This document shows positions 24,679-33,429 of a DNA stretch of 64,000 nt, one piece after another. This DNA comes from JAXFPC01 sp034180005. GTDB lineage: Bacteria; Bacillota; Negativicutes; Acidaminococcales; Acidaminococcaceae. Location: positions 1 through 64,000 of the forward strand of contig JAXFPC010000067.1 of NCBI GenBank assembly GCA_034180005.1, read 5' to 3'. The translations under genes and the position numbers were made by a program. The notes under the pieces were generated by a model. It was not told where the DNA came from. It ran no database searches and worked only from the letters and a program-made list of their open reading frames with translations. Numbering within the stretch: the stretch's first letter is position 1; each line of letters opens with the position of its first letter.

Positions 24679-24720
24679 GAAGACAACTTACTTAATAGAA
24701 AAAGGTGGAGGAACAGTATA

Positions 24721-26001
24721 ATGTTGGATATGAAATTTGTACGAGAAAATCCTGAACTGGTGGTAGCTGCCGTGGCTAAGCGCAACGGTCAGCTTGATTT
24801 GTCGGAGTTTTTGGAATTGGATAGAAAACGCCGCGATATAACTCAAAGAGTGGAGCAGCTGAAAAATGAACGCAACAATGCTTCCCAGGAGATAGGCAAG
24901 CTTAAGAAAGCCGGGCAGAACGCTGACGAACAAATGGCAGCTGTGCGCGTATTGGGAGAAAGAATTGCCGCGGATGATAAAGAACTGAAAGCTTTGGAAG
25001 AAGGTTTAAAAAATATTCTGTTGACCATTCCGAACATTCCGGCTGATGACGTGCCGGTAGGCAAGGACGATGCAGATAATCCTGTTATCCGTACCTGGGG
25101 CGAGCCTCCTAAATTTGCGTTTACTCCGAAAGCTCACTGGGAAATCGGCGAAAAGCTTGATATCCTTGATTTTGAACGCGGCGTAAAAGTATCCGGCGCC
25201 CGTTATGTTTTTTATAAAGGATTGGGAGCGCGTTTGGAGCGTGCTGTTATTAACTTCTTTTTGGATACGCACACCGAGTTGCACGGATACAGAGAATTTT
25301 TCCCGCCGTTCATTGTGAACGGTGCCAGTATGCAGGGAACGGGACAGCTGCCCAAGTTTGCCGAGGATATGTATAAGCTGGAAAACGGTGACATGTATCT
25401 GATACCTACGGCGGAGGTTCCAGTTACCAACTATCATCGCGACGAAATTTTGAGCGGTGAAGAACTGCCGCTGAAATATACGGCTTACAGCGGTTGCTTC
25501 CGAGCTGAAGCCGGCGCTGCCGGACGCGATACCAGAGGCTTGATAAGGATGCATCAATTTAACAAGGTGGAGCTTGTTAAATTTACGAAGCCCGAAGAAT
25601 CATGGCAGGAACTTGAAGAACTTACCCGCAACGCCGAAGCTGTTTTGCAGAAACTCGGCTTACCATATCATGTAGTACGTCTTTGTACGGGAGATCTCGG
25701 CTTCAGCTCCGCTACGACTTATGATCTTGAAGTTTGGCTGCCTGCAGCAGATTGTTACAGGGAGATATCTTCCTGCTCCAACTTCCTCGATTTTCAGGCG
25801 CGGCGAGCCAACATTCGCTTCCGTCGCGAGGCTAAGGCAAAACCGGAGTTTGTGCATACGCTTAACGGCAGCGGAGTGGCTGTCGGAAGAACTGTTGCCG
25901 CTATTTTGGAAAATTACCAACAGGAAGACGGCAGTGTTGTCGTTCCCGAGGCGTTGCGCGGCTATATGGGCTGCAATGTTATCAAAGCTCCGGGAAAATA
26001 A
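24721..26001 (+). CDS. serS: Serine--tRNA ligase
   Basis: 426 residues, class II synthetase. Residues 1-105 form the long tRNA-binding coiled coil (LELDRKRRDITQRVEQLKNERN). Motif 2 is FRAEAGAAGRDTRGLIRMHQFNKVE and motif 3 is LNGSGVAVGRTVAAILENYQ. Charges tRNA-Ser, including the tRNA-Ser(GGA) encoded at 50.7 kb. Unlike many Firmicute serS genes it has no T-box in front; only 42 bases separate it from the flavoprotein gene. Confidence 0.97.
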   Translation: MLDMKFVRENPELVVAAVAKRNGQLDLSEFLELDRKRRDITQRVEQLKNERNNASQEIGKLKKAGQNADEQMAAVRVLGERIAADDKELKALEEGLKNILLTIPNIPADDVPVGKDDADNPVIRTWGEPPKFAFTPKAHWEIGEKLDILDFERGVKVSGARYVFYKGLGARLERAVINFFLDTHTELHGYREFFPPFIVNGASMQGTGQLPKFAEDMYKLENGDMYLIPTAEVPVTNYHRDEILSGEELPLKYTAYSGCFRAEAGAAGRDTRGLIRMHQFNKVELVKFTKPEESWQELEELTRNAEAVLQKLGLPYHVVRLCTGDLGFSSATTYDLEVWLPAADCYREISSCSNFLDFQARRANIRFRREAKAKPEFVHTLNGSGVAVGRTVAAILENYQQEDGSVVVPEALRGYMGCNVIKAPGK

Positions 26002-26012
26002 ACCGTTCATAC

Positions 26013-26105
26013 AACCTTTCGGTGTAGGTGATGACCGTAAAAAGATCGCTGCGCAGACTGCGGCGACCGGCGGATATCTCTGCATCGGAAGGTTTTTATT
26101 TATTT
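26013..26105 (+). terminator. Branched hairpin element after serS
   Basis: AACCTTTCGGTG (26013-26024) pairs over 12 positions, with G-U pairs, with CATCGGAAGGTT (26083-26094). Inside lies a further CGCTGC/GCGGCG hairpin. TTTATTTATTTT follows. Probably the transcription end of serS, but unusually large for a simple terminator. The rest of the intergenic stretch to 26258 is AT-rich with nothing recognised. Confidence 0.45.
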
Positions 26106-26258
26106 TACGCTGAGAAACACTATTGATGGGAGTGACTATAAAACCGGAAATGAAAAACTAAAATTTACGAATATTTCCATGAAAATAGGAATAATTTATG
26201 ATTATTCGAGAAATTATCAATTCTCCTCAAAAAAAATCGATTTTATTGCATTTTCCTA

Positions 26259-26286
26259 TTGTACTTTCTGATTTTTGTGGTAAAAT
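26259..26286 (+). promoter_or_regulatory. Promoter of the lysine/ornithine decarboxylase gene
   Basis: TTGTAC (26259-26264) and TAAAAT (26281-26286), spacer 16. Confidence 0.6.
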
Positions 26287-26323
26287 CATATGAGTAAAAT
26301 AAATTGCCGGAACAAGGGGGAGA

Positions 26324-27475
26324 GTGGAAGTGAGAATAAGCCAAACCTTTCGCATCAGCCGAGCTGCTGTTGAAAAAATCGCTGCCGAATACGGCACTCC
26401 TTCATTGGTACTTTCGCTGGATCAAATCAAAAAAAATTATAAAACTTTGCAAAGATATATGTCGCGCGTACGCATTCACTATGCTATCAAAGCCAATCCC
26501 CATCCGGAAATTCTGCGTGTCATGGCGGAAATGGGGTCTTCGTTTGATGTGGCTTCTGACGGAGAAATCAGATTGTTAAATTCGATGGGTGTTGCCGGAG
26601 AGAGGATGATTTACGCCAATCCCGTCAAAACAGGTGTCGGCCTTAAGGCTTGCAACGATTGCGGCGTGTATAAGATGACCTTCGACAGTTCTTCCGAAAT
26701 AAGAAAGATAAGTTCAGCCTGCCCGGGAAGTACTGTGCTGCTGAGACTCAGGATAGATAACAGTTCCGCTCATGTTGATTTAAATAAAAAATTCGGAGCG
26801 GGACGCGAAAAAGCTTTGCAGCTTATGCTGGAAGCCAAAGCGGCCGGACTGGATATAGCCGGCATAGCCTTTCATGTTGGCAGCCAGACTGTCAGCGCCG
26901 ATCCTTATTTAAACGCGCTGGATGTGGCCAGAGAAATTTTTGAAGAGGCTGAAGCTGCCGGTTTGAAATTGCGTGTGCTGGATATCGGCGGCGGTTTTCC
27001 TATTCCGGAGTTGAAAGTGAATTTTAATCTTGCTGAAATGCTTAAACAGATTAATGCCAGACTGAATGAAGATTTTCCGGAAACTGAAATTTGGTCCGAA
27101 CCGGGACGCTATATTTGTGGAACTGCCGTAAATCTTATAACATCAGTCATTGGAGTTACGGAGCGCGGCGGACACCCGTGGTATTTTTTGGACGAAGGTT
27201 TGTACGGAACATTTTCCGGTGTTATTTTCGACCAATGGGATTTTAAGCTTATCAGTTTTAAAGAGGGACGCAAGAGAGTTGCTGCTACTTTTGCAGGACC
27301 CAGTTGTGATTCTTTGGATATCATGTTCCGCGGAAAAATGACATCACCTCTTGAGGTTGGCGATTTGCTCTTGGTTCCGGCTTGCGGCGCATATACTTCC
27401 GCTTCGGCTACAACCTTTAACGGTTTCAGTAGGGCTCAGTTTCTCATTTGGGAACAGATAAAAGAAAAAATCTGA
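26324..27475 (+). CDS. Lysine/ornithine decarboxylase, alanine-racemase fold (type III PLP)
   Basis: 383 residues of the eukaryote-like ornithine decarboxylase family. PLP Lys56 is in HYAIKANPHPEIL; HVGS, DIGGGFP and SEPGRY are the phosphate and substrate-site motifs; GPSCDSLDIM supplies the catalytic Cys and Asp from the partner subunit. The closest described type is the Selenomonas ruminantium lysine/ornithine decarboxylase, which makes cadaverine or putrescine; in that group cadaverine is linked to peptidoglycan and helps hold the outer membrane. Diaminopimelate decarboxylase (LysA) is the other option, but the CDSLD motif and length favour this one. GTG start behind AAGGGGGAG. Confidence 0.8.
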   Translation: MEVRISQTFRISRAAVEKIAAEYGTPSLVLSLDQIKKNYKTLQRYMSRVRIHYAIKANPHPEILRVMAEMGSSFDVASDGEIRLLNSMGVAGERMIYANPVKTGVGLKACNDCGVYKMTFDSSSEIRKISSACPGSTVLLRLRIDNSSAHVDLNKKFGAGREKALQLMLEAKAAGLDIAGIAFHVGSQTVSADPYLNALDVAREIFEEAEAAGLKLRVLDIGGGFPIPELKVNFNLAEMLKQINARLNEDFPETEIWSEPGRYICGTAVNLITSVIGVTERGGHPWYFLDEGLYGTFSGVIFDQWDFKLISFKEGRKRVAATFAGPSCDSLDIMFRGKMTSPLEVGDLLLVPACGAYTSASATTFNGFSRAQFLIWEQIKEKI

Positions 27476-27485
27476 TCGATTCTGC

Positions 27486-27516
27486 GGCTGCCTTGTCTTC
27501 AAGGCAGCCTTTTTTA
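27486..27516 (+). terminator. Terminator after the decarboxylase gene
   Basis: GGCTGCCTTG / CAAGGCAGCC hairpin (the loop is TCTT) followed by TTTTTTAT. Confidence 0.9.
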
Positions 27517-27541
27517 TAGTCGGAGGCGTCCGGTAAATAAA

Positions 27542-27570
27542 TTGGCAATTTATCTGCAGTATGTTACAAT
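27542..27570 (+). promoter_or_regulatory. Promoter of the second decarboxylase and tmk region
   Basis: TTGGCA (27542-27547) and TACAAT (27565-27570), spacer 17. Confidence 0.7.
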
Positions 27571-27595
27571 AATAAATTAGGAAAACGGTGTTTTT

Positions 27596-29059
27596 ATGAA
27601 ATATAAGCAAAAGATGAAAACAATGCCGCTATTGCAGGCGATGTTGAAATATAGAGAGCAGGGAGTCTATCCTTTTCACACTCCCGGGCATAAGGGAGGA
27701 CGCGGCATGGCGCAGCTGCTGCGCGACGAGCTTGGTGCAGCTGTTGCCATGGATGTTTCCCTGATGAGTGAACTGGATGATATACATGATCCGCGTTCAT
27801 ATATTAATGAATGTCAAAAGCTTGCGGCTGAATTGTATGGCAGCGATGCCTGCTTTTGGGCTGTTAACGGAACTACTCAGGCCATCCATGCCATGCTTAT
27901 GACGGCTTTGCTGCCAGGTGAGAAGATTCTGGTGCCGCGCAATGCACACAGAAGTGTCGCCGGAGCGCTGATTTTGGGAGGACTGAAAGCGGTCTTTATT
28001 TATCCGGAGTATGCCGAGACTTTTGGAATCAATACGCAGGTTACTGCGGCGAACGTTGCGGCAGCTTTGGATAAGGATAAGGAAATCAAGGCTGTTCTGC
28101 TTACCAGTCCGAATTATTACGGTATAGCGGCAGACGTGAAGGCTATAGCCGAGGTCTGCCACGCGAGAGATGCAGTACTTCTTGTTGACGAAGCTCACGG
28201 AGCGCATTTGGGATTTTCTGATAAATTGCCGCCTTCCGCAATGCAGTGCGGTGCTGATGCCTGCGCTCAGAGTACGCATAAGCTTTTAGGCGCCATGACT
28301 CAGTGCAGTATGCTGCACGTGCGCGGAGCGAGATTGGATGTACGCCGTGCCGCTGATGTGATGAGTATGCTCACAACCACTAGTCCTAATTATTTGCTCA
28401 TGGCATCTTTGGATGCGGCTGCGGCACAACTTGAAGCGGACGGTTTGCAAATGGCGGAAGCCGGGTTGAACGCAGCCCGGAAACTGCGCCAATTATGCTC
28501 TAGGTTTGCCGGAGTTAAAGTTTTACAAGAGACTGACGTCGCTCCTTATAAGCTGGATGTAACTAAAGTAACAGTTAATGTTGCGGAGCTCGGCTACAGC
28601 GGCGTGGAAGTGGGGGAGATGCTGCGATCTGCAGGCATTGCGGTGGAACTTACGGATGCGCAGAACGTTCTTTTTCTCGTTACGTACGCTGACAGCAATC
28701 GGGACTATGATGAAGCTTTACAAAAAATAGCTTCCGTTTTGGAATTTGTTTCAGAACACGAAAAGACTGTTTCCAAGACATACGGGAAGCAGTGGAAACT
28801 GCCGGCAGCTCGTTCAGTGTTGGAGCTGCGAGAAGTTTTTTACGGAGCCAAAGAGAGTGTGCCGCTTGCTTTAAGCGCAGGCCGCATTTGTGCTGAAAGC
28901 GTAAGCTTTTATCCTCCGGGGATACCTGTGCTGCTGCCGGGAGAAATTATCTCCGAAGAAATAATTTCTTATTGCGAGCAGATGAAAAGTTTAGGCTTGC
29001 CCGTGAGCGGGCCGGCTGACGGTAAGCTTGAGGAAATCAGAACAGTATTGCAGGCTTAA
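27596..29059 (+). CDS. Orn/Lys/Arg decarboxylase-family protein, YaaO-type (fold type I PLP)
   Basis: 487 residues. An aspartate-aminotransferase-fold enzyme: substrate loop HTPGHKGG near residue 25, LLVDEAHGAHLGF for the PLP-ring Asp, and the Schiff-base Lys in STHKLLGAMTQ. Family members decarboxylate arginine, lysine or ornithine to polyamines. It is shorter than the inducible enterobacterial enzymes because it lacks the N-terminal wing domain, and it matches YaaO-like proteins, which precede tmk in Bacillus, as here. The substrate cannot be told. Its fold is unrelated to that of the decarboxylase directly upstream. Confidence 0.85.
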   Translation: MKYKQKMKTMPLLQAMLKYREQGVYPFHTPGHKGGRGMAQLLRDELGAAVAMDVSLMSELDDIHDPRSYINECQKLAAELYGSDACFWAVNGTTQAIHAMLMTALLPGEKILVPRNAHRSVAGALILGGLKAVFIYPEYAETFGINTQVTAANVAAALDKDKEIKAVLLTSPNYYGIAADVKAIAEVCHARDAVLLVDEAHGAHLGFSDKLPPSAMQCGADACAQSTHKLLGAMTQCSMLHVRGARLDVRRAADVMSMLTTTSPNYLLMASLDAAAAQLEADGLQMAEAGLNAARKLRQLCSRFAGVKVLQETDVAPYKLDVTKVTVNVAELGYSGVEVGEMLRSAGIAVELTDAQNVLFLVTYADSNRDYDEALQKIASVLEFVSEHEKTVSKTYGKQWKLPAARSVLELREVFYGAKESVPLALSAGRICAESVSFYPPGIPVLLPGEIISEEIISYCEQMKSLGLPVSGPADGKLEEIRTVLQA

Positions 29060-29091
29060 CAGCGCTGTTACGAATGAGATCGGAGAAGATC

Positions 29092-29724
29092 ATGAGAGGT
29101 TTGTTTGTTACTTTTGAGGGGCCTGACGGAGGCGGTAAATCCACGCAACTTAAAAGAGCTGCCCAAGCTTTACGAAATCTGGGATACAGTGTTTTGGAAA
29201 GCAGGGAGCCGGGCGGCACTCAGCTGGCGGAACAGGTTCGTTCATTGGTGTTGGATGCGAAACTGCCGCTTTCCAATACTACCCAGACTTTGTTGTATTT
29301 GGCTGCTCGCAGCGAGCACGTTGATAAGGTGCTACGTCCGGCGCTACAGGAGGGTAAGATTGTTCTTTGCGACCGGTTCGGAGATTCCACCGTGGTCTAT
29401 CAGGGGTTAGCGGTTGGGGCATCTGCTGCCGATGTCGACAAACTGCAGAAGTTGAATAAATTCGCCGCTGCCGGGATCATGCCGCAGCTGACGCTGTTGT
29501 TGGACGGAGATCCTGCTGTCTTGGAAACGCGCAGGACATTGCGCGGTGTGACCGACAGATATGAGGAGAAAGGACTCGCGTTTCAACAGGCTTTGCGTGA
29601 CGGGTTTCTTGTTTTGGCGCAGCAGGAGCCTGAAAGAATCAGAGTCATAAATGCCGAGGCTGACACGGAGTCCGTGCACCGGGAGATAATGGCTGCGTTA
29701 CTGGAACTTATAAACAGGAAGTAA
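29092..29724 (+). CDS. tmk: Thymidylate kinase
   Basis: Phosphorylates dTMP to dTDP. 210 residues: P-loop FEGPDGGGKST (residues 6-16), DR(F) motif in CDRFGDSTVVYQG, and SREPGGTQLAEQVR for the dTMP site. ATG 29092 is behind CGGAGAAG; an upstream in-frame start lacks a good site. It stops 2 bases before holB, which points to a tmk-holB-ricT-trmN6 operon. Confidence 0.95.
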   Translation: MRGLFVTFEGPDGGGKSTQLKRAAQALRNLGYSVLESREPGGTQLAEQVRSLVLDAKLPLSNTTQTLLYLAARSEHVDKVLRPALQEGKIVLCDRFGDSTVVYQGLAVGASAADVDKLQKLNKFAAAGIMPQLTLLLDGDPAVLETRRTLRGVTDRYEEKGLAFQQALRDGFLVLAQQEPERIRVINAEADTESVHREIMAALLELINRK

Positions 29725-29726
29725 AT

Positions 29727-30719
29727 ATGTGGGATAATGTATTGGGTCATGATGGACCTAAATTGTTTTTACAAAAATTTCTGCAGGTGCAGGAGCGTCC
29801 TCATGCTTTGCTTTTCTGCGGAGCCTCAGGTTTGGGGAAACATATGCTGGCTTTGGAGTTTGCCAGGTCGGTACTCTGTTTTAACGGGTCCGACGGTGAC
29901 GGATGTGAAGCTTGCAGATTGATGGATCTGAAAAACGGTAGTACGGCGCATCCGGATTTTTTGACAGTGAATATCGAAGAAGGCGCTAAAAATATCAAAA
30001 TTGATCAGATCAAGGAACTTATCGGAAAAGCTGCTTTTGCTCCCGTTCTTTCTCAAAATAAAGTTTGCATCATAAATGATGCGGACAGAATGGTGGACAG
30101 CGCTGCCAATTGTTCTTTGAAGCTTTTGGAAGAGCCGCCGGCAGGTTGGATTTTTATTTTAATAGCTGAAAACGAAGATAAACTTTTGAGTACCATCCTT
30201 TCCAGAGTGGTACGTCTGCGTTTTTACGGAGTTCCGGAAAAGCTTTTACAGGAACTTTTACAGAAACGTGGTCTTGTTGCGGAGCAGGCTTTGGCTATGG
30301 CTCGGATAAGCGACGGATCCGTAGGCGAAGCGTTTTCTTTGCTGGAGCAGAATGTGTTTGCGGTGCGGCAACAGGCGTTGGCCTTTTTGGAAGCGCAGCC
30401 TATGCAGCAACAGATGAATTATTTGGCTTCACGACCTTGGATAGATAAAGCGGAACGAGCCGAGGCTGTGCTGCTCGTAAAACTGCTGTATCTTTTGTTG
30501 CGCGATGTGCTCCTTCTCAATACTAAGACGGAACAGCCGCTTTTTAATTGTGATCTGGAAAATGAGTTGGCTTCTTTGTCCGGCTTTTGGAATAAAAAAG
30601 CTTTGTCAGAGTCGCTTAAAATAGTGACGGATGTATACACCGCTCTGGATAACAGTGTCAGCGTAAAGCCGGCATTGGAATCGATGGGTATACGCATAAA
30701 CAGTGCATATAAGGAGTGA
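29727..30719 (+). CDS. holB: DNA polymerase III delta' subunit
   Basis: 330 residues. AAA+ clamp-loader subunit with a modified P-loop (GASGLGKHMLALEFA), the zinc-binding region CEACRLM, IINDADRM as Walker B, and the SRC-like ILSRVVRLRF. It works with DnaX, encoded at 51.2 kb, to load the sliding clamp. Located between tmk and ricT as in Bacillus. Confidence 0.92.
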   Translation: MWDNVLGHDGPKLFLQKFLQVQERPHALLFCGASGLGKHMLALEFARSVLCFNGSDGDGCEACRLMDLKNGSTAHPDFLTVNIEEGAKNIKIDQIKELIGKAAFAPVLSQNKVCIINDADRMVDSAANCSLKLLEEPPAGWIFILIAENEDKLLSTILSRVVRLRFYGVPEKLLQELLQKRGLVAEQALAMARISDGSVGEAFSLLEQNVFAVRQQALAFLEAQPMQQQMNYLASRPWIDKAERAEAVLLVKLLYLLLRDVLLLNTKTEQPLFNCDLENELASLSGFWNKKALSESLKIVTDVYTALDNSVSVKPALESMGIRINSAYKE

Positions 30720-30724
30720 AGATA

Positions 30725-31567
30725 ATGCCTACGGTAGTTGGAATAAGATTTAAAAAAGCCAGCAAAATATATTATTTTGATCCGGTAAATACAGGTGTAA
30801 AACAGGGCGATGCCGCCATCGTAGAAACGGCCAGAGGCGTAGAATACGGTGACGTGGTCATCGGTCCGCGTGAAGTTGAAGCCGGGAGCATAGTATCTCC
30901 ATTAAAACCGGTCATGCGCAAGGCAACAGCCGCCGATGCCGAAAAGATGGCTGACAACAGAGTTAGGGAAAAAGAGGCTTTCAACATCTGCCTGCGCAAA
31001 ATTAAAAACCATGATTTGCCCATGAGGCTTATTGATGTGGAATTTACTTTTGATGTCAACAAGATTATTTTTTATTTTACTGCTGAAGGCAGGATTGATT
31101 TCAGAGAGCTTGTCAAAGATCTTGCCGCCGTATTTCGTACCAGGATAGAGCTGCGTCAGATAGGCGTACGCGATGAAGCTAAAATGCTTGGCGGTATAGG
31201 CTGCTGCGGGCGTCCGCTTTGCTGCGCAACTTTTTTGGGAGATTTCGAACCTGTTTCCATAAGGATGGCGAAAGATCAGGGCCTTTCGCTCAATCCTACT
31301 AAAATTTCCGGAATCTGCGGTCGCTTGATGTGTTGCCTTAAATATGAAAATCATATGTACTGCAACGGAGGAGGCTGTGGCGGCTGCCGGAAAGATCGCA
31401 CGGATGTTCCTAAAATAGGTGCAATGGTAGTAACGCCGTTGGGCGAAGGAAAAGTTGTAGGCATCAATCGCGGACAGCGTACGGCATCCGTTCAGCTTGC
31501 TCCGGACAATACAATTCAAGTGGAGTGGGAGGAAATCATTGACGCCTCTCAAGCTGATAATGTCTGA
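30725..31567 (+). CDS. ricT: RicT (YaaT), PSP1-domain protein
   Basis: 280 residues. The N-terminal domain is followed by the PSP1 C-terminal region. The Cys-rich clusters GIGCCGRPLCCATFL and ICGRLMCCLKYENHMYCNGGGCGGC are the Fe-S ligands described for RicT in Bacillus, where RicA, RicF and RicT help RNase Y act on mRNA. ricA and ricF are not in the window. AAGGAG at 30711-30716 favours ATG 30725 over GTG 30716. Downstream overlap with trmN6 is 8 bases; yabA, often between these genes, is absent. Confidence 0.92.
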   Translation: MPTVVGIRFKKASKIYYFDPVNTGVKQGDAAIVETARGVEYGDVVIGPREVEAGSIVSPLKPVMRKATAADAEKMADNRVREKEAFNICLRKIKNHDLPMRLIDVEFTFDVNKIIFYFTAEGRIDFRELVKDLAAVFRTRIELRQIGVRDEAKMLGGIGCCGRPLCCATFLGDFEPVSIRMAKDQGLSLNPTKISGICGRLMCCLKYENHMYCNGGGCGGCRKDRTDVPKIGAMVVTPLGEGKVVGINRGQRTASVQLAPDNTIQVEWEEIIDASQADNV

Positions 31568-32273
31568 AAGTAGTACTTTACGCTGTGATTATTTGCCGGG
31601 CTGCCGGTATAAAATTTGGCAGGACAGCCAAGAATTTTGTTTTACCACGGACGCCGTTTTTTTAGGACATTTTCCTCATTTGGTGAAGCAAGCCAAAGTT
31701 TTGGAATTGGGTTGCGGCACGGGAGCTGTGAGTATGCTGCTCAGCTGGCGGGGGGCTGCGCACGTTACAGCTCTTGATATAAATGAGAGGATTGCCCGAT
31801 TGTTGCGGCGCAGCGTGGCTGACAACGGACTTACGGATAAAATTGCGGTAACAGAAGGCGATATTTTAGATTATAAGCAGCTGCTGACAGCGGAGAGTAT
31901 GGATCTGGTCGTAGCAAATCCGCCGTACCGAAACAGTGGTAATGTACGGAACGTGGGAGCGGCAGCTTGTCATGAACTCAGCGCTTCCCTGGAGGATTTT
32001 TTCAGGGCGGCAGCCTACGCCGTTCGCTATCGAGGGCGTTTTGCCATGGTTCAGCTTCCGGAACGTTTTGCTGAGAGTATGCAGCTGTCAGCTGCGTACG
32101 GATTGCAACCGAAACGTCTGCAGTGGGTTCATGCTTCCGTAGACAAACCTGCGTGGGTATTTTTGATGGAAATGGTCAAAGGCGGGAACTACGGTTTGGA
32201 TGTTTTACCGCCGCTCATAATGTATGATAAGAACGGAAGTTATACAGAGCAGGTGTCTTCCTACTATGTCTGA
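31560..32273 (+). CDS. trmN6: tRNA1(Val) A37 N6-methyltransferase-like
   Basis: 237 residues, YfiC/TrmN6 type. SAM site VLELGCGTGAVSMLLS and the N6-adenine catalytic motif NPPY (VVANPPYRNSG) are present. It modifies A37 of a tRNA, in E. coli tRNA1-Val; the encoded tRNA-Val(TAC) at 23.4 kb could be the target. The start overlaps the ricT end. Neighbours match yabB in Bacillus. Confidence 0.88.
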   Translation: MSESSTLRCDYLPGCRYKIWQDSQEFCFTTDAVFLGHFPHLVKQAKVLELGCGTGAVSMLLSWRGAAHVTALDINERIARLLRRSVADNGLTDKIAVTEGDILDYKQLLTAESMDLVVANPPYRNSGNVRNVGAAACHELSASLEDFFRAAAYAVRYRGRFAMVQLPERFAESMQLSAAYGLQPKRLQWVHASVDKPAWVFLMEMVKGGNYGLDVLPPLIMYDKNGSYTEQVSSYYV

Positions 32274-32278
32274 ACAGC

Positions 32279-32315
32279 AAGCTCGATTACGTCTTTGACG
32301 GATCGAGCTTTTTTA
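32279..32315 (+). terminator. Terminator of tmk-holB-ricT-trmN6
   Basis: AAGCTCGAT / ATCGAGCTT with a 13-base inner part, followed by TTTTTA. Confidence 0.85.
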
Positions 32316-32380
32316 TATATTTTATATATTTTTGTGAAATTTAAAAAATACTTTCGACAAATCGCGTAAAATAGCGGAGT

Positions 32381-32410
32381 TTGACGTTTTAACAGTTTTT
32401 ATGTTAAAAT
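32381..32410 (+). promoter_or_regulatory. Promoter of the 3D-domain protein gene
   Basis: TTGACG (32381-32386) and TAAAAT (32405-32410), spacer 18. Confidence 0.65.
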
Positions 32411-32434
32411 GGTAGGCGGTTAGGAGGAGTTTTT

Positions 32435-33400
32435 ATGTATTTAAAAGATGTAAAGCGGCGCTGGTTTTTTCTGGCAGTGTTGCTGATATTGATAGTTCCT
32501 CTGCTTACAGGTTTTGATATAATCAGAAATATAGCAGTAGTGGCTGACGGACAGAGAATAGAGATCCGCACCAATAAAGAAGTTCCCGAACAGATAATCA
32601 GGGAAGCAGGTTTTACGCTTGAAACGGGAGATACTTGGCAGCTTAAGGGAGCTAATAAAAATATCCAGGACGGCAGTGTGATTGAAGTTATACGCGGCAT
32701 TCCGGTAACCGTGGTTCGTGGCGGCGTCGCTAAAGAATATAAGAGCAGTAAAAATACTGTGGAAGAAGCTCTCAAAAGTATCGGTATTTCTTATAATAAG
32801 AACAGGATTTTTCCTTACGCTGATACTAAATTGAGCGAAGGAATGAGAATTTATGTTTTAGACAAGAACGAAGAACTGCATTTGAGCAAAGCGGAGGTTG
32901 CCCCGTCTTTGGTATATGAAGACGATAATAATCTGGCGGCCGGTACGGAAGCTGTTAAGACACAGGGAAAAGCAGGCGTTGCTCACGTTGTGTCACGCAA
33001 GGTCAAGCAGGCTGACGGCAGCCATGTTATTGAAGAACTGGGTCGTATAGTCACAGAAGAACCGGAAAATAAAATAATTCGTCGTGGGACGGCAAGAAGT
33101 GTTAAAACGCCGAACGGTTATAAACGCTACACCAAGTTGCTCCAAGGGGAAGCTACGGCTTATATAGCTACAGGGAACAGAACTTCTTTGGGGTTGGTTC
33201 CGCATGTAGGCATTGTTGCCGTTGATCCGCGCGTCATTCCTTACTACACAAAGATGTATATTCCGGGCTACGGTATTGCCATGGCCGGCGATACGGGAGG
33301 AGATATTGTGGGAAACAGAGTGGATTTATTTTTTGACAGTTATCAGGCTGCAATGCAGTGGGGCAGGCGTCCTGTAGAGATTTACATATTGGAAGAATAG
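32435..33400 (+). CDS. Cell-wall protein with DUF348, G5 and 3D domains (YabE-like)
   Basis: 321 residues. N-terminal membrane anchor or signal at 10-27; two DUF348-type repeats (VVADGQRIEIRTNKEVPEQIIREAG; VVRGGVAKEYKSSKNTVEEAL); a G5 domain around VSRKVKQADGSHVIEELG; and a C-terminal 3D domain with the catalytic Asp set in AMAGDTGGDIVGNRVDLFFDS. 3D domains resemble lytic transglycosylase MltA, so it probably cuts or binds peptidoglycan in the periplasm. In Firmicutes it precedes rnmV and rsmA, as here. Confidence 0.9.
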   Translation: MYLKDVKRRWFFLAVLLILIVPLLTGFDIIRNIAVVADGQRIEIRTNKEVPEQIIREAGFTLETGDTWQLKGANKNIQDGSVIEVIRGIPVTVVRGGVAKEYKSSKNTVEEALKSIGISYNKNRIFPYADTKLSEGMRIYVLDKNEELHLSKAEVAPSLVYEDDNNLAAGTEAVKTQGKAGVAHVVSRKVKQADGSHVIEELGRIVTEEPENKIIRRGTARSVKTPNGYKRYTKLLQGEATAYIATGNRTSLGLVPHVGIVAVDPRVIPYYTKMYIPGYGIAMAGDTGGDIVGNRVDLFFDSYQAAMQWGRRPVEIYILEE

Positions 33401-33429
33401 TAAGTTGTTCACAAAGGGGAAAGGTAAAA

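Noticed and set aside
24679..24720. T-box before serS
   Set aside because: Only 42 bases are available and no T-box sequence is present.
26002..26113. Frame continuing past serS into the intergenic element
   Set aside because: It is out of frame with serS and overlaps a structured element; no protein features.
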